Origin: CAZILN01 sp964540005
GTDB taxonomy: Bacteria; Bacteroidota; Bacteroidia; Bacteroidales; SM23-62
Direction of reading: 5' to 3'
Assembly: GCA_964540005.1 (NCBI GenBank)
Contig: CAZILN010000301.1
Span: forward strand, 1 to 35,635
Length of the DNA: 35,635 nucleotides
The notes beneath the pieces were generated by a model. The model had not been told where the DNA came from, made no database searches, and saw only the letters and a program-made list of their open reading frames with translations. How positions within the stretch are numbered: the first letter of the stretch is position 1; each line of letters starts with the position of its first letter. Shown here one piece after another: positions 26,150 to 34,449 of this stretch. Both the position numbers and the translations under genes were made by a program.

Positions 26150-26644
26150 ATGAACCTGCCACTAAAACGCAGAACCTTCCTGATTAAATCATCCAGGGCA
26201 GGAATGGCCTGTTGTGCGATGATGTTTGCCTCAAAACTGATGGCCTCACCAAAAAGCTTCCGCCCTGAAGATGAAGCGAAACCCGACCCTGAGAAGCTGA
26301 CCTATTGCGGATTCGAATGTTCCCAGGACTGCCAGTTCCTCCAGGCAAGCACAGAAAACGATTCTGCCTTAAAAAAGGAAGTGTACGAAAAATGGAAGAT
26401 CAAAGAACGTTACGATATCGATTTTGATGCTGATGAGATTTTCTGTTTCGGATGCAAGCCGGGGGATAAACCTGAAGGAGTTGTCCTGACCCATTGTACG
26501 GTCAGAAAATGTACTATGGAAAAAGGATTTGATTGCTGCATTGAATGCAGTGAGCTGACTGAATGCGATAAAGATCTGTGGACCCGCTTTCCGGATTTCA
26601 AGAAACATGTCATAGAACTGCAGCAGAAATACCAGACTACCTGA
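26150..26644 (+). CDS. Tat-exported Cys-rich DUF3795 protein
   Basis: A 164-residue protein resembling the DUF3795 family. It starts with a twin-arginine-type signal (KRRTFLIKSS, then a Cys pair in GMACCAMMFA and ASKLMA). The mature part has eleven cysteines in the DUF3795 order: CGFECSQDC (53, 57, 61), CFGC (99, 102), THCTVRKC (116, 121) and FDCCIECSELTEC (129, 130, 133, 139). Such a set would suit a zinc or iron-sulfur site, and export by Tat would fit cofactor loading before secretion. Most DUF3795 members I know of lack a signal and are cytoplasmic, so this exported variant is somewhat unusual. The biochemical role is unknown. Confidence 0.78.
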   Translation: MNLPLKRRTFLIKSSRAGMACCAMMFASKLMASPKSFRPEDEAKPDPEKLTYCGFECSQDCQFLQASTENDSALKKEVYEKWKIKERYDIDFDADEIFCFGCKPGDKPEGVVLTHCTVRKCTMEKGFDCCIECSELTECDKDLWTRFPDFKKHVIELQQKYQTT

Positions 26645-26664
26645 CCCCATCCCTGACCCCATCG
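26641..26664 (+). repeat. Tandem 12-base duplication over the DUF3795 stop codon
   Basis: CTGACCCCATCC (26641-26652) is followed directly by CTGACCCCATCG (26653-26664), 11 of 12 bases the same. The first unit contains the TGA stop of the DUF3795 gene. Confidence 0.6.
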
Positions 26665-26680
26665 GATCGACCGATCCGAT
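26661..26680. terminator. Near-perfect 20-bp palindrome between convergent genes
   Basis: ATCGGATCG (26661-26669) and CGATCCGAT (26672-26680) are perfect inverted copies two bases apart, in the 39-base gap between the convergent DUF3795 and acetyltransferase genes. It could act as a two-way hairpin, though no T-run is present, or as a protein site. The terminator label is inferred from position only. Confidence 0.4.
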
Positions 26681-26683
26681 CGC

Positions 26684-27799
26684 TTACACCTTTATGAAAA
26701 TCTTCCTCTTATAAAGGATAAGAACGGGGATATATATAATCAGCATATAGATGAAAGCATAGAGAAAGGAAGCCAACCTGGCTGCGACACCGATGGAAGT
26801 CAGTCCGTTCATGAACCAGTTATTCAGGGAAGTCCCGCCGATCGGCAAACGGTAAAAAGCCAGCGTAAGCAAGCCGGCGAGCACATAGGCGGTAATCGCG
26901 TTGGCCCCGTAAACCACACCCAGCCTGGTCCATTTTACATACCCCAGGATGTCCACGATAAGGATACAGGCAGCCAGGCCCATGGTTCCCAGTCCTGATG
27001 TATAAAGGACATATGAGCTGGTCCAGATATTCTTGTTAATAGGGAAGAACCAGTTCCAGATCCCGCCTGCCAGGAACATGGTGAATCCAAGGAAAAATAA
27101 CCATACCAGTTTCCTGTTCTCATCCCTGATGGTTAAATATAACCTGCCGACCAGCATACCGGTGATGCCTGATACTATTGCCGGGAAGGTGCTCAGTATG
27201 CCTTCGGGATCCCAGGTATCCTGCCACATTACGCCGGGGAGTATCAGGGTATCGAGGTAGTTGGCCCAGTTTTTTTCCGGGACCAGCAGGTCCGGCCTGC
27301 CGATGCCCGGTACCGGCAGGTAGGCGACAATAATCCAGTATAAAAGAAGTATGACGGCAGCTATCCTTATCTGTGTCTTCCAGCCGGTATTCAGGAAGAT
27401 CAGGGCACAAGCCAGAAAAACAACAGAAATACGCTGCAGAACCCCTGTCCAGCGAATGGCCCCGAAATCAAATTCCGGTGCTAACCAGAGGAACAATCCG
27501 AGAAGATAAATATTGACGGAACGGATGATTATTTTCCGGTACAGACTTTTTCTCGGTACATTGGCTTCAATCCTTTTAGTATAGGCTAGAGTAATTGATA
27601 TTCCGATAATAAAAAGGAAAAAGGGGTAAACAAGATCAGTAATGGTACAGCCGTTCCAATGCGCATGCAGAAGAGGAGGGAACACATATTTCCATGAACC
27701 CGGATTATTGACGATAACCATGGCTGCAATGGTAAAGCCCCTTAAGGCATCCAGGGAGACCAGTCTTCCCGGTTTAATAAGGACAGATCCGCCTGTCAT
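26684..27799 (-). CDS. HGSNAT/NagX-like membrane acetyltransferase (DUF5009 type)
   Basis: A 371-residue multi-pass inner-membrane protein. The opening LVSLDALRGFTIAAMVIVNNPG and HAHWNGCTITDLVYPFFLF are signatures of the heparan-alpha-glucosaminide N-acetyltransferase-like family; the His in HAHWNG corresponds to the catalytic-His region. About ten hydrophobic segments follow to KRKIFIKV. The human enzyme moves acetyl from cytoplasmic acetyl-CoA across the membrane to glucosamine ends. Bacterial members are often linked to amino-sugar use. The divergent neighbour is a GH20 N-acetylhexosaminidase, which fits that role. The acceptor here is inferred. The start at 27799 gives a short basic leader before the first helix. 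Confidence 0.88.
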   Translation of the reverse strand: MTGGSVLIKPGRLVSLDALRGFTIAAMVIVNNPGSWKYVFPPLLHAHWNGCTITDLVYPFFLFIIGISITLAYTKRIEANVPRKSLYRKIIIRSVNIYLLGLFLWLAPEFDFGAIRWTGVLQRISVVFLACALIFLNTGWKTQIRIAAVILLLYWIIVAYLPVPGIGRPDLLVPEKNWANYLDTLILPGVMWQDTWDPEGILSTFPAIVSGITGMLVGRLYLTIRDENRKLVWLFFLGFTMFLAGGIWNWFFPINKNIWTSSYVLYTSGLGTMGLAACILIVDILGYVKWTRLGVVYGANAITAYVLAGLLTLAFYRLPIGGTSLNNWFMNGLTSIGVAARLASFLYAFIYMLIIYIPVLILYKRKIFIKV

Positions 27800-27849
27800 A
27801 GTGAAAAAGTTTTTTAAGAGAATTGATAATGTGAGAGGAATACATTTAG

Positions 27850-27857
27850 TAGATTTG
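27850..27857 (+). promoter_or_regulatory. Perfect Bacteroidota -7 box (TAGATTTG) for the GH20 gene
   Basis: TAGATTTG matches TAnnTTTG exactly and ends 37 bases before the ATG at 27895. A TTG lies at 27823-27825, 24 bases upstream, slightly wider than the usual 19-23. The intergenic region is 95 bases and shared with the divergent acetyltransferase gene. Confidence 0.5.
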
Positions 27858-27894
27858 CTGTACTGCTAAACTAACAAAGAAAACCTGAAATGCC

Positions 27895-30504
27895 ATGAAA
27901 AGGATATTCTTCTTTTTACCCGTCCTTTTATTGCTGTTATTAAACTATAACTGTATGGACCAGTCACGCTCAACAATCCCAGGCAGCGACGAGATCCTTG
28001 TCGAATGGGAATTCCTTGGCAATACCGGATCTCAATTCGGCGCGATATTTACGATTGAGAATAAAAGTAAAATTCCCCTCGGAAATTCGGGCTGGGATCT
28101 CTACTTTAACCAGTCCGCCCCCCCGGTTGTTGAAGGAAGCATCTCTGCTGATGTCACCATCAGTCACATCATTGGCGAGCAATGGAAAATGAGTCCGGGT
28201 AAGGATTTCCTGCTTGAACCCGGACAAAAAGCAATGATCAGGTATGAAACACGTGGATGGCTGATTAAGGAGGCTCAGGCCCCCCTGGCCCCGTATTTTG
28301 TATATACCGATTCTACAGGAAAGGAGCTGGCAGTCGTACCGGTTGATAATTATTCCATCAGGGAATTTCCGGACCTGGCCAGGATATTCACCCCGGAGAC
28401 AGGTATGGCCCTGCCGGATGCAGAATGGGTATTCAATAATAATAAGGATTTCAGCATGATATCGCAGGAAGAGCTACCGGGTATCATCCCCTTGCCGGTC
28501 AGTATGGAGGTTTCAGCAGAAATTGTTACCCTGGGTGAAGGCTTAATGGTACATCATGGAGAAGGACTGGAAAATGAAGCAGATCACCTGGCAGGCATGC
28601 TGGAAACGCTGATGGGTATGAAACCTGCAGTTATGGCTTCGACACATGGCGGACCGAATATTATTCTCTTGAAGGAGGAAGAGCTTGAGGTGAACGGAGA
28701 AACCGTGAACAGTTATAAACTGGAATCCGGACAGGAAACAGGGATCCTTATTGCCGGAAGTGATCCGGCAGGGGTTTTTTACGGGATACAGAGCCTGCTG
28801 GCGCTGGTGCCGGTGCAGTATTTTGGGAAAGTCTCCCCGGAGATCCGGCTGGAGACCTTTTCTGTGACTGATGCCCCGGCCTTTCCCTACCGGGGAATGC
28901 ACATCGATCTTGCCAGGAATTACAACAGGCCGGAAACTGTAAAGAAACTGATCCGCATCATGGCATTTTATAAACTGAACAAGCTTCACATGCACCTGAC
29001 TGAAGATGAGGGATGGAGACTTGAAATTGCGGAGCTGCCGGAACTGACTGAAATTGGTGGATACAGGGGGCATACTACGGATAATATGGATCACCTGATC
29101 CCGGCATACGGTTCCGGACCGGCGCCTGATCCTGAAACTTCCTGGGGCAGCGGCTTCCTGACACGCCAGGAGTTCATTGACATCCTTCAGTTTGCCGACC
29201 GTCATCATATTGAAGTCATACCCGAGATCAATATGCCCGGACATTCACGGGCGGCCATTTATGCCATGGAAAGCAGGTATGAAAAGCTGATGCAGGAAGG
29301 AAGGAAAGAGGAAGCAGAGAAGTACCGCCTGATCGACCCCAAGGATGAATCGGTATATAACTCTGCCCAGAATTATAATGATAATGTAGTCTGTGTATGC
29401 AAGGAAGCCCCCTACGTATTTTTTGAAACGGTCCTGGATGACGTCATTGAAATGTACCAGGAAGCAGGCCTGACATTAAAGATTATTCATGCCGGCGGGG
29501 ATGAAGTGCCGCGAGGTGCATGGGAGGGATCCCCCATCTGCCAGGAATTCATTAAGAATAATCCTGGAATAGGATCCGCAAAAAACCTGCATGCCTATTT
29601 CAGCAACCGCCTGGTCGGGATCATCGAAAAAAAAGAACTGGTGACCGCGGGCTGGGAAGAGATCGCGATGAAACAGCTGGATGAAGGGGGATGGATACCC
29701 AATCCGGAAATGAAGGGGAAGAAGGTGCTGCCCTATGTATGGAACAGTATTATCGGGAACATGGATCTGGCTTACCGTCTGGCAAATGGAGGATACCCCA
29801 TCATCCTGTGCAATGTCAATAATTTCTATTTTGACCTGGCCTACAACCAGCACCCGGCGGAAACCGGTCAATTCTGGGGAGGTTTTGTTAATACACGCAA
29901 AGCATTTGAATTCATCCCTTATGATTTCTATAAATCAACATTGACAGATGCCCGCGGCAGACTGGTTCATCCTGATGTTGATTTTAGGGACCTGGAGAGG
30001 CTTAAGCCGGAAGCCATGAAAAATATCATGGGTTTACAGGGGGAACTATGGAGCGAACAGGTTAAAGGAGGGGAGTTGCTTGAGTATTATTACATGCCCA
30101 AGATGCTGGGACTGGCAGAGAGGGCCTGGTCCGGTCAGGCAGAATGGGGAAGCATAGATGATTTTGACCTGAGGATGGAAGCCATGTATACGGATATGAA
30201 CCGCTTTTTCAACTTGGTCGGACAACAGGAGATGCCCCGGCTGGATCATATATATGGAGGGTTCAATTACCGGCTGCCTCCGCCTGGAGCCGTGATAAAG
30301 GATGATACGCTGTATGCCAATATAGATTTTCCCGGACTCATCATACGTTATACAACTGATGGATCGGAACCCGGACCCGGTTCAAAAATCTATGAAGGAC
30401 CTGTTGAAGTAAGAAGTGAAGTCAGCGCTGAGGTAAAATTAAAGAGTTTTAACCCGGCCGGCCGCGGAAGCCGTACATCAATTATTCATATCTCAGGGCG
30501 TTGA
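27895..30504 (+). CDS. GH20 beta-N-acetylhexosaminidase, lipoprotein
   Basis: An 869-residue secreted lipoprotein (lipidation Cys20 in LNYNC). Domains in order: chitobiase/hexosaminidase carbohydrate-binding domain (CHB_HEX, about 35-165; ILVEWEFLGNTGSQFGAIF and GWDLYFNQ), GH20b domain (about 200-325; IIPLPVSMEV), GH20 catalytic barrel (about 330-720; FPYRGMHIDLARNYNRPETV, KLHMHLTEDEGWRLEI), and CHB_HEX_C (about 795-865; IIRYTTDGSEPGPGSKIYEG). The catalytic Asp-Glu pair is Asp536-Glu537 in HAGGDEVPRGAW, giving substrate-assisted removal of terminal GlcNAc or GalNAc. The CHB_HEX arrangement is that of chitobiase-type enzymes. It pairs divergently with the acetyltransferase gene. Its 3' end overlaps the convergent permease gene by 23 bases. 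Confidence 0.95.
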   Translation: MKRIFFFLPVLLLLLLNYNCMDQSRSTIPGSDEILVEWEFLGNTGSQFGAIFTIENKSKIPLGNSGWDLYFNQSAPPVVEGSISADVTISHIIGEQWKMSPGKDFLLEPGQKAMIRYETRGWLIKEAQAPLAPYFVYTDSTGKELAVVPVDNYSIREFPDLARIFTPETGMALPDAEWVFNNNKDFSMISQEELPGIIPLPVSMEVSAEIVTLGEGLMVHHGEGLENEADHLAGMLETLMGMKPAVMASTHGGPNIILLKEEELEVNGETVNSYKLESGQETGILIAGSDPAGVFYGIQSLLALVPVQYFGKVSPEIRLETFSVTDAPAFPYRGMHIDLARNYNRPETVKKLIRIMAFYKLNKLHMHLTEDEGWRLEIAELPELTEIGGYRGHTTDNMDHLIPAYGSGPAPDPETSWGSGFLTRQEFIDILQFADRHHIEVIPEINMPGHSRAAIYAMESRYEKLMQEGRKEEAEKYRLIDPKDESVYNSAQNYNDNVVCVCKEAPYVFFETVLDDVIEMYQEAGLTLKIIHAGGDEVPRGAWEGSPICQEFIKNNPGIGSAKNLHAYFSNRLVGIIEKKELVTAGWEEIAMKQLDEGGWIPNPEMKGKKVLPYVWNSIIGNMDLAYRLANGGYPIILCNVNNFYFDLAYNQHPAETGQFWGGFVNTRKAFEFIPYDFYKSTLTDARGRLVHPDVDFRDLERLKPEAMKNIMGLQGELWSEQVKGGELLEYYYMPKMLGLAERAWSGQAEWGSIDDFDLRMEAMYTDMNRFFNLVGQQEMPRLDHIYGGFNYRLPPPGAVIKDDTLYANIDFPGLIIRYTTDGSEPGPGSKIYEGPVEVRSEVSAEVKLKSFNPAGRGSRTSIIHISGR

Positions 30505-32899
30505 CAGGGTTCTGCCTGGCGGCACGGTAGGTCTGCCAGCTGATGGTCAGCAGGGATATGATAACAGTTATAACACCGGCCAGAGCAAACAGCCACCAGG
30601 AGATATCCGTTCGGAAGGCAAAGTCCTGCAACCAGCGCTTTCCTATGAACCAGGCAACCGGACAGGCCAGTACAAATGCCACGGCAACCCATTTAAGGAT
30701 ATCCTTGTTAAGCAGGACAATTACCTGCAGAACAGTGGATCCTGTGGCCTTGCGGATACCAATCTCCTTGACCCTCCTGACTACCAGCAATCCGCTGATG
30801 CCCAGCAGTCCGAGACAGGACAGGAATATGGCGATTAATGAGGCAATAGCAGTGATTTTGCTCCATCGGTCCTCGTTGCGGTATTGTTCATCCAGCATAT
30901 CAGTCAGGAAGGAATAATCATAACTGAATTCGGGCACCAGGTCCATCCAGGTTTTTTCAATGATCTCAAGTGATGTTTGTACATCCTGGGGATCTATCCT
31001 GACAAAAACATTCCAGATAGCGTTGAAAGGAAAAACGATCATCATCACCGGCATGACTTCATCGTGCATGGAGTCAAAATGGAAATCGCGTACTACTCCT
31101 ATGATAGTTACCTTAACATCAAAAGATTCGATATTTATAACTTCACCCACCGGTGACTCCAGGTCAAAATCCCTGACGAAAGTCTCATTGACAAGGACAT
31201 TGAAGTTTTCATTTATTGGCTTATTACCGTCGAAATTCCTGCCCTCAACCAGATCCAGTTTGAAGGTCTCAATATAATCGGTATCGATGCGAAGAAAGCG
31301 GGTATTGACCAGTTCCCCTTTATGGTTTTTTATATCGGTGGAACTGGATCCGGATACAAAATTCCTGTCGCTCATAGAAATACTCTTGATCTGGGGATGC
31401 TGAAGCAGGTTCTCTTTTAGTGTTAATATTTTAGTCATGGAAAAATCAACGGGCAGGACAACAAGGTTATTTCTCTCGAAGCCCACATCCCTTTCCAGCA
31501 TGTACTGAAGTTGTTTCACGATCAATCCGCTGCATATCAGCAGGGTAATAGTGATCAGGTATTGCAGGATAACGAAAAACCTGGCGAACTGATGGCGTTT
31601 TATCGATAAGAGCTCTTTTCGCAAGTAGCGGATGGGCTGGTTTTTTCTCAGCAGGAACCATCCCGTGTAAATACTGGTGGATATAACGATGGCAATGAGC
31701 AGAGCTGCAAGGAATAAAAAGTTGCGCCAGTCACTGTACAATGTAAATGTAAGGCTCTCATCTGCCAGCCGGTTAAATACCGGCAACAACTGTTCGGCAA
31801 GAATGATCCCCAGGAACAATGCCAGCAGGGTAAGCAGAAATGATTCCATAATAAAATGCCCCAGGATCTGGCTCTTGTATGCCCCGGTGACATTCATCAT
31901 CCCCAGGTCCTTTATGCGGTTCATTGAATAGCCTATGCTGAGCATGACATAATTAAAACAGGCTATCAGCAATATAAGCAATGCAATACTTGAAAGAATG
32001 TATATGATCCGGATGTTCCCAGTAATTTCATAGCATCCCCTGAAATCATCGGAATTCAAATAGAGTTCATTAAGGGACTGCAGGTGATATGAGAAAACGT
32101 CTTCCACATCAGCCAGGTAACCAAAATGCACCCCCTGTTCCAGTTGCTCACCCAGGTATTTTTCTTCCAGTTTCTGAATGTTCTCTTCCACCCCGACCCG
32201 GTTATTTTCCTGATCCAGCATGATATATATGGATGTATTTCCGAAGGGATCGTTACACTGGGGATAATACCTGGAATTGGCATATGGGACAAGCAGTGAA
32301 AACCTGAAAGAATTATTATCAGGCGGATCGGCAATGATTCCCGTCACTGTAAATTGATTCGGGGGAGGCTGGGGGAAGCCTATACTTTCCCCAATGATCT
32401 CGCCCAGGTCCTGTATCGAATCACCGAATATTTTCATAGCTACGGACTCGGTCAGTATTACATTATAGGGAGAGGACAGTGGGGTGTTCGGATCACCTGC
32501 TATTACCGGGAAGCTAAGCATTTCCATGAAGGAGGAATCGGTAAAACCTATGCGCTCATCAAAAAGCTGGTCACCATTTCCTATCCATGCCCTCATGCTT
32601 CGTAAACCACAGCTTTTTTCTACCCCGGGGATCTCCTCATAGATCCCCTGTGCCAGTTCATAATTAAAATAGGGAGTGTAATAACTTTTTTCATCTTGAG
32701 GCTCCAGAAAACTGCCGTATACACGGTATATGCGATCCTTGTTTTCATGGAAGCGGTTAAAGCTCAGTTCATGCTTGTTATACATGTAGATAATAATACA
32801 ACAGGCTATCCCGAAACCCAGTCCCAGGATGTTGATGATGCTTTTAAAACCCTGTTTCAACAGGTTCCTGAAAGCAAATTTCATATAGGCAAAAATCAT
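30482..32899 (-). CDS. MacB/FtsX-type ABC transporter permease
   Basis: An 805-residue inner-membrane protein of the Bacteroidota MacB-like permease family. N-terminal FAFRNLLKQGFKSIINILGL leads into the first membrane helix. A periplasmic core domain follows (about 45-285), then an FtsX unit of three helices (about 295-420; IRIIYILSSIALLILL), a linker with a further helix and LLSIKRHQFARFFVILQY (about 430-465), a second periplasmic domain (to about 670), and a final FtsX unit with VRRVKEIGIRKATGSTVLQ near the C-terminus. There is no ATPase domain, so a separate ATPase partner is expected; none is in the window. Such permeases move peptides or lipoproteins or send envelope stress signals. The divergent two-component genes are the probable regulators. 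The final residues VNALRYE are typical of the family. Confidence 0.9.
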   Translation of the reverse strand: MIFAYMKFAFRNLLKQGFKSIINILGLGFGIACCIIIYMYNKHELSFNRFHENKDRIYRVYGSFLEPQDEKSYYTPYFNYELAQGIYEEIPGVEKSCGLRSMRAWIGNGDQLFDERIGFTDSSFMEMLSFPVIAGDPNTPLSSPYNVILTESVAMKIFGDSIQDLGEIIGESIGFPQPPPNQFTVTGIIADPPDNNSFRFSLLVPYANSRYYPQCNDPFGNTSIYIMLDQENNRVGVEENIQKLEEKYLGEQLEQGVHFGYLADVEDVFSYHLQSLNELYLNSDDFRGCYEITGNIRIIYILSSIALLILLIACFNYVMLSIGYSMNRIKDLGMMNVTGAYKSQILGHFIMESFLLTLLALFLGIILAEQLLPVFNRLADESLTFTLYSDWRNFLFLAALLIAIVISTSIYTGWFLLRKNQPIRYLRKELLSIKRHQFARFFVILQYLITITLLICSGLIVKQLQYMLERDVGFERNNLVVLPVDFSMTKILTLKENLLQHPQIKSISMSDRNFVSGSSSTDIKNHKGELVNTRFLRIDTDYIETFKLDLVEGRNFDGNKPINENFNVLVNETFVRDFDLESPVGEVINIESFDVKVTIIGVVRDFHFDSMHDEVMPVMMIVFPFNAIWNVFVRIDPQDVQTSLEIIEKTWMDLVPEFSYDYSFLTDMLDEQYRNEDRWSKITAIASLIAIFLSCLGLLGISGLLVVRRVKEIGIRKATGSTVLQVIVLLNKDILKWVAVAFVLACPVAWFIGKRWLQDFAFRTDISWWLFALAGVITVIISLLTISWQTYRAARQNPVNALRYE

Positions 32900-33023
32900 A
32901 GGGCGGATATATTTCTGGTGAATTATTGATTCTCTCAGAGTATTGCCAATAATCAGACCATCAATGATAAAAATCTATAAAACAGCCAGTTACATTATAC
33001 GCAAATCCAGGGAAAGACCGGAG

Positions 33024-33062
33024 TGTTCAGAAAATGAACAGGGCATGTTAACAATATGAACA
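33024..33062. promoter_or_regulatory. Pair of 17-bp palindromic operators upstream of the NtrC-type regulator
   Basis: TGTTCA-GAAAA-TGAACA (33024-33040) is a perfect 6-base inverted repeat with a 5-base spacer. A second unit with the same layout, TGTTAA-CAATA-TGAACA (33046-33062), follows after 5 bases with one changed base in its left half. Unit centres are 22 bases apart, about two helix turns. They lie in the 182-base divergent gap, 19 bases before the regulator ATG and about 125 bases from the permease ATG. This looks like a binding site for a dimeric regulator, most simply the adjacent NtrC-type protein. The binding partner is inferred. Confidence 0.6.
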
Positions 33063-33081
33063 AATTCAATAAATTTGTGAT

Positions 33082-34449
33082 ATGAAAGAAGGTAAGATTC
33101 TGATCATAGATGATAACCTGCAGATTCTGAACTCTTTGAAAATCCTCCTTGAAGATGAATTTCAAAGAGTTGAAACTGTAAGGAACCCAAACCAGATACC
33201 CGAACTGCTGTGGCGGGCTTCCTGGGATATTATTCTCCTGGATATGAATTTCACACGGGGAAATACTTCCGGGAACGAAGGTTTGTACTGGCTATCGGAA
33301 ATAAGCAAGTCAGATACCCAAGCGATTATTATACTTATAACTGCATACGGAGATATTGAACTGGCAGTAAAGGGCATCAAGCTTGGAGCAACAGATTTTA
33401 TAACCAAGCCCTGGGATTCTGAAAAACTGCTGGTAACCCTTTATAATGCTTATGAGCTGCGCCGCTCACAACTGGAAATAAACGCCCTTCGTAACAGTCA
33501 GAAACAGATGACAGAGGATATTGATAGGGCATACAGGATGATCACCGGCTCATCCGGCGTAATGCGGAACCTGATGAGTACTATAAATAAGGTGGCCACT
33601 ACCGGGGCAAATGTTTTGATCCTGGGAGAGAACGGAACAGGAAAGGAATTGATTGCACGGGAGATACACAGGAAATCCCCACGGTCAGCCCGTATCTTCA
33701 GTGCTGTGGATGTGGCCTCTGTCAGTGAGACCCTCTTTGAAAGTGAAATGTTCGGCCATGTAAAAGGTGCTTTTACCGATGCTAAAGAGGAAAGGACAGG
33801 GCGGATTGAGAATGCCCGTGGCGGGACCCTCTTCCTTGATGAGATAGGGAACCTCTCACTCTCATTACAGGCGAAGCTGCTTCAGGTGATCCAGAACCAT
33901 GAAGTAATTCCGGTCGGATCCAGCAAACCGGTTCCTGTTGATATAAGGCTGATTGCTGCTACCAATAAGCCGATAAAGGAAATGGTCAGGGAACAGGTCT
34001 TCCGTGAGGACCTGTATTACCGGCTGAATACTATAGAAATAGAAGTCCCGCCGCTCAGGGAAAGGCAGGAGGACATGTATGAACTGACCGAGTTTTTCCT
34101 AAAGGAATATTCCCTGAAGTATGAAAAACCTTTCCTGAAAATCACAGCTAAGGCCATGGACAAACTCTCAAGGTATTCCTGGCCGGGAAATATCAGGGAA
34201 CTGAGGCATTCTATTGAGAAATCAGTCATTTTATGTGACAAAAAATTCATTGAACCGGAAGACCTATTCCTTAGCAGGGAAGCTTCAATTGATCCAGCCA
34301 GAGAGGATTCCCTGAAACTCTCTGATGTGGAGAGAAACACTATAATTACGGTTATTGAGGAGTGCAGGGGTAATTATTCCAGGGCGGCAAAAATACTTGA
34401 TATTTCCAGGACAACCCTGTACGCAAAACTTAAAAAATATGGCTTATAA
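33082..34449 (+). CDS. Sigma-54-dependent NtrC-family response regulator
   Basis: A 455-residue regulator with three domains. The receiver (1-125) has Asp10, Asp11, phospho-acceptor Asp54, Thr87 and Lys109. The AAA+ ATPase (about 155-385) has Walker A GENGTGKE (182-189), the sigma-54-contacting loop reading GAFTDA (229-234) rather than GAFTGA, Walker B GTLFLDEIG (248-256) and the FREDLYYRLN sensor segment. A Fis-type helix-turn-helix closes the protein (about 415-455; RGNYSRAAKILDISRTTLYA). It activates RpoN-dependent promoters when phosphorylated by its partner kinase, whose ATG overlaps its 3' end by 11 bases. The divergent permease is a probable target. GAFTDA is, from memory, common in Bacteroidota regulators. 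A double palindrome lies just upstream. Confidence 0.95.
   Translation: MKEGKILIIDDNLQILNSLKILLEDEFQRVETVRNPNQIPELLWRASWDIILLDMNFTRGNTSGNEGLYWLSEISKSDTQAIIILITAYGDIELAVKGIKLGATDFITKPWDSEKLLVTLYNAYELRRSQLEINALRNSQKQMTEDIDRAYRMITGSSGVMRNLMSTINKVATTGANVLILGENGTGKELIAREIHRKSPRSARIFSAVDVASVSETLFESEMFGHVKGAFTDAKEERTGRIENARGGTLFLDEIGNLSLSLQAKLLQVIQNHEVIPVGSSKPVPVDIRLIAATNKPIKEMVREQVFREDLYYRLNTIEIEVPPLRERQEDMYELTEFFLKEYSLKYEKPFLKITAKAMDKLSRYSWPGNIRELRHSIEKSVILCDKKFIEPEDLFLSREASIDPAREDSLKLSDVERNTIITVIEECRGNYSRAAKILDISRTTLYAKLKKYGL

Noticed and set aside
28543..29244. Long antisense open frame within the GH20 gene
   Set aside because: It is a shadow of a high-confidence gene, with no domain, signal peptide or ribosome site of its own. 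The same holds for the other antisense frames in the window.
32943..32960. Sigma-54 promoter on the minus strand before the permease gene
   Set aside because: The closest match has GG and GC separated by 11 instead of 10 bases and lacks the rest of the consensus.
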